From Alphaproteobacteria bacterium (GTDB lineage: Bacteria; Pseudomonadota; Alphaproteobacteria; Rhizobiales; OSC116): a stretch of 45,362 bases of DNA. The DNA lies in the NCBI GenBank assembly GCA_002400495.2, contig NVQL02000023.1, forward strand, positions 1 through 45,362, read 5' to 3'. The position numbers and the translations under genes are program-made. Below are positions 23,191-32,700 of this stretch, piece by piece (the first letter of the stretch is position 1; each line of letters begins with the position of its first letter). Below the pieces are notes generated by a model. It was not told the origin of the DNA. It did no database searches and saw only the letters and a list, made by a program, of their open reading frames with translations.

Positions 23191-25851
23191 TCAGGTTTGT
23201 TCTAGAAATGAAGCGACGACTTTTTTGCGTCCTGCTTCATCAAAATCGACTTCGACACGGCTGCCATCGGTGGCCAAAACAAAGCCTAGGCCAAATTTTG
23301 TGTGGTAAACCCGTTCGCCAGTGTAGAAATTATTTTCTATTTTGCGCGATTTTTGGGTGGTTTTATACTGTTGGTATCCCGTTGATTTTTTAGCTTTTTG
23401 GGCGCGTTGCCAACCTGGGGTTTGGAAACTGTCTTTGGTTTCTATATCTTCATTATCAAAATAGTTGCCAGAGGGGGCGGCGTAATTGCCATATTGGGTG
23501 TTGTTTTGCTCGATTTGGGCGGTTTCGACGGGAATTTCGTCAATGAAGCGAGAGGGTAGGTTGTTTTGCCATTGGCCATGGACTTGGCGGTTGGCGGTGA
23601 AGCTGACCCAGCAATATTTTTTGGCGCGGGTGATGCCGACATAAGCGAGACGGCGTTCTTCTTCCAAACCTGCTTGGCCAGATTCGTCTAACGCGCGTTG
23701 ATGCGGAAATTGGCCTTCTTCCCATGCGGGGAGAAAAACATATTCGAATTCTAGGCCTTTGACTGCATGTAAGGTCATTAGGCTGACCATTTCGGAGTTA
23801 TATTTTTGCTCGTCTACATCCATGACCAAGCTGATATGTTCTAAGAATTCGCCCAATGAGGAAAATTGGCCGATTTGGCCGACTAATTCTTGTAGGTTTT
23901 CTAGTCTGCCTGGGGCATCGGCGGTGGTGGCTTCTTTCCACATATTGTTATAGCCGCTTTCTTCGAATATTAATTTTGCCAGTTCTGGGTGTGGCATTTC
24001 GGTGATGAGACCTTGCCAACGCTTAAAATTGTCCATTAGGGTTTTAAGCTCGTTTTTGGTTTTGCCAGCAAGTGGTTCATTGGCGGTTAAATCTTGCGCG
24101 GCGTTGTAGAGATTCATCTGTTTATTGGCGGCGTATAGCTTGAATTGTTCAATCTCTTTGGGTTTTAACTTGTGTTTGGGGTCGATTAATGCGGCATCAA
24201 AACTTAGGTTTTTATCCATGCCATAGGGCAGGGCGAGGATTATTTTTTTGATTTTGCGGCGTAGAGCTGCGGGGAAATCATCATCCTTGGTCATCTCTGC
24301 CGCAGCGCGGTATAGGGAAATGTTATTCATGCGGGCATAATGTTGCATTTTGGCTAGAGATGATGCACCGATGCCGCGTTTGGGTATGTTGATGATGCGC
24401 GAGAATTTAATGTCATTATCGGCGTTTTGCACCAATGATAGATAGGCGATCACGTCTCTGATCTCCGCGCGTTCGTAGAATTTGGGGCCGCCGACTAAGC
24501 GGTAGGGGATGCCTAAAATTGACAGGCGATCTTCGAAGCTGCGCATCAATGCTGAGGTGCGCATTAAGACGGCAATCTCGTTTAGGTTTGCGCCCTCATG
24601 TCTGAAATCTTCGATTTTTTCGCAGATGCTTTTGGCTTCTTCATCGCCATCCCAGACTGATTTGACGATCAGTTTATTGCCATCTTCAGCGTTGCAATAG
24701 AGGGTTTTGCCTAAGCGATCGGTATTGTGAGCTATTACGCCAGATGCGGCGGCTAGGATGTGGCCTGTTGAGCGGTAATTTTGCTCTAGTCTTACGGTTT
24801 TTGCGCCTTTGAAATCTTTTTCGAAGCGCAATATGTTTTCAACTTCTGCGCCGCGCCAACCGTAAATTGACTGGTCGTCATCACCCACGCAACAAACATT
24901 TTGTGGGCCATCTTTGCCATTGCCTGCGAGGAGGCGCAGCCATAAATATTGTACGATGTTGGTATCTTGGTATTCGTCGATGAGGATATATTTGAAGCGG
25001 TCTTGGTAGATTTTTAAAATGTCGGTGTTTTCTTGGAATAGGCGGAGGCACTCGATCAGCATGTCGCCAAAATCTGCGGCGTTGGCGATTTTTAAACGGT
25101 CTTGATAGGTTTGGTAAAGTGCAATGCCCTTGCCATCGGCGTAATCATGCGCTTCATTGGCTGGCACTTGGCTGGGTTGCAGGCCGCGGTTTTTCCAATT
25201 GTCTATGGCATTGGCGAGCGCGCGGGCTGGCCATTTTTTTTCATCGATATTCTCGGCTCTTATGATGGTTTTGAGCAGTCTAATTTGGTCATCTGGGTCG
25301 AGAATTGTGAAATCTGAACGTAAGCCGACAAGTTCGGCGTGGCGGCGTAAAATTTTGGCGGTGACGGCATGGAAAGTGCCTAGCCATTGCATGCCTTCGA
25401 CTGCATCGCCAATCTGTTGGCCGATGCGTTGGCGCATTTCGCGTGCGGCTTTGTTGGTGAATGTCACAACCAACATTTGGCTTGGCCAGGCTTTGCGCAG
25501 GGCTAAAATATGGGTGATGCGGGTGGTTAAAACGCGGGTTTTGCCTGTGCCTGCGCCTGCTAATACAAGCAAGGGGCCATCGATGCACACGACGGCTTCT
25601 TTTTGGGCTTCGTTTAGTCCTGCCATATAATCGCTGTCAATTTCATGGCTTGGGCTGGGTTTGGCTTGGTGGTTGGCGGCTTGTTGTGCCATTTGCGTGA
25701 GGCTCATGGTAGGCACATCTGGCTCAAAAATAGGTGGCTCATTATCGGCTGCAAATAGATCCTCTTTGGGCACGGCTTTGCCGCCTTCAAACCGCGGAAA
25801 CGGGTCGAAATCATCCAGATCAAATGGATCGATATTTTCAGAATCACTCAT
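23191..25851 (-). CDS. uvrD: UvrD/PcrA/Rep-type ATP-dependent DNA helicase
   Basis: A superfamily 1A helicase, 886 residues from ATG 25851 (the frame extends to GTG 25866, five codons earlier; residue numbers below use the GTG). An acidic N-terminal extension of about 75 residues precedes motif I GAGTGKT (104-110), motif II DEYQDT (297-302), motif III GDDDQSIYGWRGA (328-340), motif IV LEQNYRST (360-367), motif V TLHAVKGLEFE (698-708) and motif VI EERRLAYVGITRAKK (736-750). A C-terminal Tudor-like segment (847-890) is present. It unwinds DNA 3' to 5' in repair and replication. The 2B-region helices at 501-543 appear repeated at 569-612. uvrD versus pcrA naming is by convention. Confidence 0.92.
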   Translation of the reverse strand: MSDSENIDPFDLDDFDPFPRFEGGKAVPKEDLFAADNEPPIFEPDVPTMSLTQMAQQAANHQAKPSPSHEIDSDYMAGLNEAQKEAVVCIDGPLLVLAGAGTGKTRVLTTRITHILALRKAWPSQMLVVTFTNKAAREMRQRIGQQIGDAVEGMQWLGTFHAVTAKILRRHAELVGLRSDFTILDPDDQIRLLKTIIRAENIDEKKWPARALANAIDNWKNRGLQPSQVPANEAHDYADGKGIALYQTYQDRLKIANAADFGDMLIECLRLFQENTDILKIYQDRFKYILIDEYQDTNIVQYLWLRLLAGNGKDGPQNVCCVGDDDQSIYGWRGAEVENILRFEKDFKGAKTVRLEQNYRSTGHILAAASGVIAHNTDRLGKTLYCNAEDGNKLIVKSVWDGDEEAKSICEKIEDFRHEGANLNEIAVLMRTSALMRSFEDRLSILGIPYRLVGGPKFYERAEIRDVIAYLSLVQNADNDIKFSRIINIPKRGIGASSLAKMQHYARMNNISLYRAAAEMTKDDDFPAALRRKIKKIILALPYGMDKNLSFDAALIDPKHKLKPKEIEQFKLYAANKQMNLYNAAQDLTANEPLAGKTKNELKTLMDNFKRWQGLITEMPHPELAKLIFEESGYNNMWKEATTADAPGRLENLQELVGQIGQFSSLGEFLEHISLVMDVDEQKYNSEMVSLMTLHAVKGLEFEYVFLPAWEEGQFPHQRALDESGQAGLEEERRLAYVGITRAKKYCWVSFTANRQVHGQWQNNLPSRFIDEIPVETAQIEQNNTQYGNYAAPSGNYFDNEDIETKDSFQTPGWQRAQKAKKSTGYQQYKTTQKSRKIENNFYTGERVYHTKFGLGFVLATDGSRVEVDFDEAGRKKVVASFLEQT

Positions 25852-25909
25852 TACATGTCTCGCCACAAATTAATGTTGCCAACATAACGATTTTTGCCCA
25901 GATTTAAAG

Positions 25910-27550
25910 CTAATTATGCTCTTCAATATTGGTGGCAACCAACGCGTAATTATATATTTGCAGCGCCCTTATATGCGATACATAACCGATGATGGTTTTC
26001 TCGCCAGTTTCTTGATGGGTTTCAATCACTGGCATTTTTTCACAATCGGTAAAAGCGCCAAATTTATTAATGGCGTCTTCTAAGGTATTGTCGATGGTTA
26101 AGGTGTCGGTGATGGCAAATTCATCAGGGTTATAGATGCGGGGCTCGCACCTATCAATCAAATCTGTAACGGTGACATTGCGGGCGATTTGGCGGTGTGA
26201 GCCGCGGTTGAGATAAATGCCTTTATTGGTAAGTTGCCAATGGAATATGCTTTGGCCTTGCACGGCTTGTGACAAGCCTGTGGCAATGGAGACTGACAAT
26301 AATAAGGCAATGGTGATGTGGTAATCGGCGGTTAGTTCAAATACGATTAAAACTGTTGATATGGGGGCGCCCAGCACGGCTGCTGTCACTGCGCCCATGC
26401 CGATGATGGCATAAACGCCTGTTTCGGATGCCAATTCGGGAAACGCCATAGATGCCATCAGGCCGAATGCGCCGCCTGTCATTGCGCCGATGTATAGAGC
26501 GGGCGAGAACACGCCGCCGACCAAGCGCGAGGCTAAAGTGACCGCCACGGCAACGGTTTTGGCAGCTAGTAGCAAGAATAGAACTGCTAAAGTATAATCA
26601 CCTTGCAGGGCTTTGTTGGTGGCCTCATAGCCGATGCCGATAATTTCTGGCACAAAAAGTGACATAATGGCGATGATAAAGCCGCCAATGGCGGGGCGGA
26701 TGATGTCATGTATTTTGACCATTTTTGCCAATTTATCAAACAGCCGCACGGTTGATTGAAAACCAATGGCGCTGATGGCGGCAACCAAACCCAATAAAGC
26801 AAAAGCTGGAAATTCCCAAAAAGACGATATAGTGTATTCGGCGATGGCAAAGCCCGGAAAATCGCCTAAATGATGGCGCACAATTAAGGTAGCAACCACC
26901 GATGCGATGACGATGGGCACAAAGGCGGCCACGGCGAAATGGCATAATACAACTTCGAGCGCAAATAGCACGCCCGCAATGGGGGCATTGAAACTGGCGC
27001 TTACGGCGGCTGCTACGCCTGCGCCAAATAACGAGCGGCGTGATGAAGGTGGGATGTTGATGAAATTTGCAATGGCTGAAGCTAGTGATGCGCCAAAATG
27101 CACAATGGGGCCTTCGCGGCCCGCACTGCCACCCACGCCAAGGGTGAGGCCTGCGGCAATTATGTTGGCAAAACCGCGTTTTAATGAGATGGAAGCTGTG
27201 CCTTCGGCGCGGGCGCCAATTACATCGGCGACGCCTTCGGGGCGTTTGGTGGGGGCAAAATAATAAACGATGATGCCGACCAATAACCCGCCTAATGTGG
27301 GCACTAAAATGCGTAGATATAGTGGAACACTGGCCAGTTTATCGAAGAAGATTTCGGAAGTTTCGCCTATCCACGCATATTGAATATAGCCGATATATTT
27401 GCGAAAAATAATCGCCACATAAGCCACAGCTACACCGATGATGACTGCAAATATCCACACTAAAGGTTGCTTGGTCGACCAAAAATGCGACGCATTGGGC
27501 GCTACATATTTTGAGATAAACTTTTGAATGTTGTGGGTTAGATTGTTCAT
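25910..27550 (-). CDS. CLC family chloride channel/transporter with C-terminal CBS region
   Basis: A membrane protein of about 546 residues (ATG 27550; an in-frame ATG is three codons earlier, and numbers below use that earlier start). The anion-path motif is GGSAGREGPIVHFG with gating E149. The GVFSPALYIGAMTGGAFG segment is present (about 346-363). One or two CBS-like stretches occupy about 445-540 (ARNVTVTDLID, DTLTIDNTLEDAINKFG). The position of the internal proton glutamate of E. coli ClcA (E203) is V203 here, in FNAPIAGVLFALEVVL. This suggests altered or absent proton coupling. It is divergent from the dehydrogenase gene across a 14-bp palindrome. Confidence 0.9.
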   Translation of the reverse strand: MNNLTHNIQKFISKYVAPNASHFWSTKQPLVWIFAVIIGVAVAYVAIIFRKYIGYIQYAWIGETSEIFFDKLASVPLYLRILVPTLGGLLVGIIVYYFAPTKRPEGVADVIGARAEGTASISLKRGFANIIAAGLTLGVGGSAGREGPIVHFGASLASAIANFINIPPSSRRSLFGAGVAAAVSASFNAPIAGVLFALEVVLCHFAVAAFVPIVIASVVATLIVRHHLGDFPGFAIAEYTISSFWEFPAFALLGLVAAISAIGFQSTVRLFDKLAKMVKIHDIIRPAIGGFIIAIMSLFVPEIIGIGYEATNKALQGDYTLAVLFLLLAAKTVAVAVTLASRLVGGVFSPALYIGAMTGGAFGLMASMAFPELASETGVYAIIGMGAVTAAVLGAPISTVLIVFELTADYHITIALLLSVSIATGLSQAVQGQSIFHWQLTNKGIYLNRGSHRQIARNVTVTDLIDRCEPRIYNPDEFAITDTLTIDNTLEDAINKFGAFTDCEKMPVIETHQETGEKTIIGYVSHIRALQIYNYALVATNIEEHN

Positions 27551-27625
27551 ATAAACCATGATGGCTGTAGTTTTATTTTCAAATGTAAATTATATTGTTT
27601 AAAATACAATAAAATTTGCCAAATT

Positions 27626-27639
27626 ATGACATATGTCAT
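27626..27639. promoter_or_regulatory. palindrome in the clc/dehydrogenase divergent gap
   Basis: A perfect 14-bp palindrome ATGACATATGTCAT located 44 bp before the dehydrogenase start. A likely operator for an unlinked regulator; no regulator gene is adjacent. Confidence 0.5.
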
Positions 27640-27682
27640 TATAAATTCGGTATAAATGTTTAGTGTGGTTGGGGTGTGTGAA

Positions 27683-29089
27683 ATGACAATATTAAAATCT
27701 TATAATGATGAATATGGCGATGTGAATGTGGTTATCGAAGCGCTGCGGGCTTTGCTTGGCGATAAATTGGTGACCTCGGCTGCGGTGCGCAAACAGCATG
27801 GTGGTGGTGAGTTGACTTATCACAAAGCCCAAAGCCCTGATGCGGTGGCTTTTGCCCAATCGACCGAACAAGTGGCTGAAATTGTTAAGATATGTGCGCA
27901 GTATAAAATGCCGATTGTGCCATATGGTGCAGGTAGTTCGCTTGAGGGGCATATTGTGGCGCTTAAAGGCGGTATATGTATTGACCTATCGGAAATGACG
28001 CAAGTGGTTGAATTGCATGCCGAAGACTTGGATGTGACGGTGCAGGCGGGTGTGACGCGGCAAGAATTGAATGTTTATCTGCGGGATACGGGTTTGTTTT
28101 TTCCTATCGACCCCGGTGCTGAGGCTACATTGGCAGGCATGGCAGCAACGCGGGCATCTGGTACCAATGCGGTGCGTTATGGTACAATGCGCGATAATGT
28201 GGTGAATATGACTGTGGTTATGCCCACTGGTGAGATTGTCAAAACGGGCGGTCGGGCTAAGAAATCATCGGCGGGTTATGATTTGGCGCGGTTGCTTATT
28301 GGCTCTGAGGGCACTTTGGGCATTATTACCGAATTGACTTTGAAATTATATGGGATTCCTGAAAAAATCTTATCTGCCGTGTGTAGTTTTGAGAGCATTG
28401 AGCAGGCCTGTGAAGCGGTAATTTTGACCATTCAAGCGGGTGTGCCTGTGGCGCGGATTGAACTGTTGGATGAGCTGCAAGTTCAAGCTTGTAATGCTTA
28501 TTCTAAGTTGGATTTGGCGGTAAAACCTACTTTGTTTTTAGAATTTCATGGCACTGAAAATGGCTGTCAAGAACAGGTTGAAATGTTTAAAGACATTGCT
28601 GATGAATTTGGCAGTGATGATTTTAAAGCGGCATCGAGTGCTGAAGACCGTAATAAATTGTGGAAAGCGCGGCATGACGCTTATTGGGCGGGGTGTGATA
28701 TGGCTTTGGGCTTGGCGCATTTATCGACTGATGTTTGTGTGCCGATTTCAAATTTTGCCAAAGCGGTGGTTGAAACCCAGCAAGATGTGGTTGATTCGGG
28801 ACTTATGGGGCCGATTGTTGGCCATGCGGGTGATGGTAATTTTCATGTTTTGTTGAGCTTTGACGAAAGCTCAGCCGATGATATGGAGAAGGTTAAGACA
28901 TTTTTAGACCGATTGGCGGCTCGGGCTTTGGCTTATGAAGGCACTTGTACTGGTGAGCATGGCATTGGGATTGGTAAAGCTAAATATATGCGCGGTGAAC
29001 ATGGCGCGGGGCTTGATTTTATGTTTGCGATTAAGCAAGCGCTTGACCCTGACAATATTATGAATCCGGGTAAGATATTTTACTCTTGA
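27683..29089 (+). CDS. FAD-linked oxidase, D-lactate dehydrogenase (cytochrome) / glycolate oxidase GlcD-like
   Basis: A 468-residue flavoprotein. The FAD-binding PCMH domain occupies about 40-215 with PYGAGSSLEGH, TVQAGVTRQELN, PIDPGAEATLAGMAATRASGTNAVRYG and LLIGSEGTLGII. The C-terminal FAD-oxidase domain has VGHAGDGNFHVL and GTCTGEHGIGIGKAKYM. This layout is that of D-2-hydroxyacid dehydrogenases that pass electrons to quinone or cytochrome c. D-lactate is the most likely substrate; glycolate is possible, but no glcE/glcF partner is present. ATG 27683 is preferred to the ATG 27 bases earlier because family members begin near here. Confidence 0.9.
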   Translation: MTILKSYNDEYGDVNVVIEALRALLGDKLVTSAAVRKQHGGGELTYHKAQSPDAVAFAQSTEQVAEIVKICAQYKMPIVPYGAGSSLEGHIVALKGGICIDLSEMTQVVELHAEDLDVTVQAGVTRQELNVYLRDTGLFFPIDPGAEATLAGMAATRASGTNAVRYGTMRDNVVNMTVVMPTGEIVKTGGRAKKSSAGYDLARLLIGSEGTLGIITELTLKLYGIPEKILSAVCSFESIEQACEAVILTIQAGVPVARIELLDELQVQACNAYSKLDLAVKPTLFLEFHGTENGCQEQVEMFKDIADEFGSDDFKAASSAEDRNKLWKARHDAYWAGCDMALGLAHLSTDVCVPISNFAKAVVETQQDVVDSGLMGPIVGHAGDGNFHVLLSFDESSADDMEKVKTFLDRLAARALAYEGTCTGEHGIGIGKAKYMRGEHGAGLDFMFAIKQALDPDNIMNPGKIFYS

Positions 29090-29100
29090 TTCGCTTCGCT

Positions 29101-29412
29101 GTTGGCCACTGCGTGCGCGATGCTCCGCAGCGCTTGCTAAGCCACTCAGCCGCTGGTGGGACGGGTATTCACCACCCAACCTAACCGCATTATGCTTAGT
29201 GAGCTAGAGTTCGGTGATGCTCTAAGTTTCGGTGTGCTCAACAAATTCTGAGTTTGCGGGGATACGATTACTGCTGATCGTGGGAAAAGAGTCCGAAACC
29301 GATAGGTTGAGGCAAGCGTGACTGCGCGTCGCCGTTAGGCGTGGCAAGCGATACGGAGTATTGCGCACGCAGTGGCTAGTAGAGAGCGTAGCGAACGAAA
29401 AAATGAGACTTC
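29101..29412 (+). repeat. intergenic mosaic repeat, copy F
   Basis: The left arm CCACTGCGTGCGCGATGCTC (29106) is complementary in part to the right arm GCGATACGGAGTATTGCGCA (about 29349), giving a terminal inverted repeat of about 30 bp. The interior holds GCTAAGCCACTCAGCCGCTGG, TTCACCACCCAACC, AAATTCTGAGTTTGC and GTGACTGCGCGTCGCCGTTAGGC as in copy A. The right end continues into GAGACTTCCAGAGCTTAAG, which matches the copy B arm. Confidence 0.85.
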
Positions 29413-29496
29413 CAGAGCTTAAGCAGGAGCGCAACCCAGTATAGGCTGTAAGAAGACAGTTAGCTGGTAGTTGAGGCTCTGGAAGTTTGCTTTATG
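29413..29496. other. joining stretch between repeat copies F and F'
   Basis: It holds AGCAGGAGCGCAACC, AGACAGTTAGCTGGT and GCTCTGGAAGTTTGC, sequences also seen at the start of copy A (12326-12380) and in copies B and G. It is therefore repeat-derived. No gene. Confidence 0.6.
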
Positions 29497-29665
29497 TTTG
29501 GCACTGCACCCCGAGGGCACTTTGTCGTTTCGCTCGGGCGCGCTCGTTCGCTCCGCTCTCTAGCTAAGCCACTCAGCCGCTGGTGGGGGGCTTGTTCACC
29601 ACCCACCCTAACCTCATTTTGCTTAGTTAGCTGGAGTTTGGTGATGCTCCGTATTTTGGTGCGAC
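29497..29665 (+). repeat. intergenic mosaic repeat, copy F'
   Basis: Another copy of the core directly after F: GGCACTGC, GTTCGCTCCGCTCTCTAGC, TAAGCCACTCAGCCGCTGGTGG, TTCACCACCCACC, TGGAGTTTGGTGATGCTCCG. Relative to copy A it carries an extra insertion with CCCGAGGGCACTTTGTCG and GCTCGGGCGCGC. The remaining 130 bp up to the AsmA gene is AT-rich and probably holds its promoter. Confidence 0.8.
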
Positions 29666-29796
29666 AGAGTTAGGCATTATTTGTTTTGGTTTTGTTGGTT
29701 TGGGAGTGTTTTCATTAAATAACCACAATGATGGGTTATGTGTTGGATTTTGTTTGGGTAGTCGATATATTATATTAAGTAGAATCAGGAAATTAG

Positions 29797-32700
29797 TTGC
29801 AGAGTATAATGAATAATTTTTTAGTCGCCATAGCTGGGTTTATTTGCACCGTTTTGCTTGCGGTTATTTTTGCGCCTTATTTTATTGATTGGAATAGCTT
29901 TAAAGACGAAATTGAAGCGGCTGGGCGTCAAATTACTGGCCAAAATGTGCAAATTGTTGGTGATGTGGAATTGCGTATTTTGCCACAGCCAGTGTTTCAT
30001 ACGGGCGGCTTGGTGATCACCAATGCTGACGATAAAAAATTACTTGAAACCAGTGATTTTATTCTTGAGTTGGATTTCCCGAGCCTGTTGCGTGGCAAGG
30101 TCGAAGTGACCAGCATGCATTTAAATGATGGTAAAATATTTGTTGCCAAAGCCGATGGCGCGCAGCTTAACCTGTTTAATTTTGGTGGCAATGTTGGGCA
30201 ACCAATTGGTTTGGATGACATTTCGATTAGGAAGCTGCTGCTTAATAATATGGATGTTGAATTTGCCAATGAGCTGACCAATAGCTCAAAAACAGTGTCT
30301 ATCAACCAAGCTGAAGTGACGGCACGCTCGTTGATTGGGCCATTTAGAGTGAAAGGCACATTGAATGTTGATGCCGATGATACGGTTTATCAACGCGAAT
30401 TTTCGCTGTCTGTCGGTAAATATGCGGCTGAAAAACCGCTTGCGGTTAAGTTTCAGATTAAAGGGGAACAAAAAAACTCTCGATTGAATTTTTTAGGTAA
30501 CTTGGTGGGGCTTGAGCAGCAACCATTATTAACCGGTGAGCTTTCGTTTAAAGGCCAGAAGGGTGAAAATCTAGTCGGCTATGGGCAGAGTTTTGGCTCA
30601 TTATTGAGTGATGATCTGGCGATAGATAGCCTGGTGTCAATTAATTATTCGGGCGTTAAATTAGACAATTTGAAAATTGTTATGGGCGCTCAAAATGGCG
30701 TTGATATTAATGAAAGCCTTAAAATTAATGGCGATTTAAATTATATTTGGGGGCGCAAAGCTTCGTTAGACGGCGCTTTAAATATTGGGGTGGCCAATTT
30801 TAATTATATCAAACGCCAGTTTTTACCACAGCAGGAATTAAATGTTGACCGTGCGGTTTATCAATCATTACAAAAATTATCTTCGATGGCTAAAAATTGG
30901 GTCACTGATCATTTGGTGGTCTTAACAGATCAAGATTTAGCAGAAGCGCACCAATTTAACGGCAATGTTGGCATTAATATTGAGCAGCTGAATTTTTTGC
31001 AAAATAATGTAATTGACCGCGTGCGGTTGATAAATAGTTTGGTGAATATTGAGAATGATCGATTTTCTGTGCCGCAATTCTCGGCGCATTTTCCGGGCAA
31101 TAGCAAATTAAGTTATGCTTTATCCAAGCAGTCTGTTGGGCAAAGTGAAGATAGATTGATGACAGGGGATTATAATTTTAACACTCTGCATTTAGATAAA
31201 TTTAGCAATTGGTTGCTGTTTAAAAACCAAAAAATAAATAATGTAAGTGATTTTTGGGGGCTGAATGGCCAATTAACCAGTCAAGGCAGCGTCGACATTT
31301 TGATTGATGGTGTTAAAATCAGCTCGCCGTCGGTTAAAACCCGTGCATATATTTATGCGTTGGATTATTCATATTCCGATGGACTGCATGATTTCGATAT
31401 TAATCTTGATAGGCTTTCATTTGATAATGATGATTTAAAAGCTTTTCAGGATTATATAGCGCCTTATGCGCAGAATGGTTTAATGGCGGATAAAGGACAG
31501 AAATTGAGCCGTGAATATCATTTATTACCAGTTGATTTGATTGAAGATATTGGTGACATAAAACTCAATTTTCATGGCAATGAGAGCTTTTATGGCATTC
31601 GCAATTTGGGGGTGTTTGATGCGGTTTTAATTTTTAACGCTGAAGCGACAATGTTGGAGAGATTGTCATTAATTGGCGAAAAAATATACGTGACTGCAAC
31701 TGGCAATATACCTCATCAATTTCAACCCAAAAATATTATTGATGCAGAGAAAAATGCCGCTATATTTGAATTTTCAATTGTTGATGCTGATATGAATGTA
31801 ACCTCGCAATTGGTCTATGATCAATTGTTTAAAGATAATTTATTTTTGAATAAAATATTGCCAAGTCGTGCGGCACTTAATGTAAATGGACTATTAACGA
31901 CGGCCAGTGAAGAAGGCGACTTTTCTCTGAATGCATCTGGAAAAATTGGATCATCAGATTTAAATATTGATGCTGAGTTTCTACTTAAAAATGGTAAATT
32001 TACTCAAAAAGCCATTCACTATCAAATGAGCCATATAGACCCGTCTAAATTGCTTAGCCAATTTGGTTTGGATGATTTGCTGCTAGATGAATCAAATCAA
32101 ATTGAAGCTGATGATGATGGCATTGTGCGGATGATTATTAGCCAGAACCCAAATGATACAAAGGTGCAAGATGTTAAATTTTTAGCCATTGCTGGCGGGC
32201 AAGCTATTGAGTTTACCGCGCAGAATGTGGCGGGCGAAACCTTGGACTTAGATGGTGAGTTGCAACTTAACCTTAGTAGTTTCGGTTTGGTTGCCAACAG
32301 AATGGGGCTGTTTGATGGCAATTTTAATCATATGCAAGATGCGGTTAATCTAGACGCTAAATTGAAAATTAAGGATGGTAAAACACGGCTTTCGGCGCAG
32401 TCTATCCATATGTTAAATACTGATTTTAACCAATTTGATTTGACAATTTCTGAACCACATATATTGGATTTTTTGGGCCAAACAGATCAACTTAATATTG
32501 TGGATTTATTGAGTTTTGTTGCAGGTGAAGGTGCTGCTGTAGGTGATGGCGGGTTTGATTTCTTAAATGACACTGCGCAAAATATAGTTGAATCGGCGCA
32601 AGGCATATTTGGTGCAGAAGGTGGCAATATAGCCAGTGGTTTTGATTTGAGAATGATTGAGAATATTGAATTTAAGGGTAAAATTCTAGCCGATAAATTG

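Noticed and set aside
29101..29665. Tandem repeat copies F and F' as a CRISPR array.
   Set aside because: The units are over 150 bp, imperfect and mosaic, without regular short repeats and unique spacers, and no cas genes are present.
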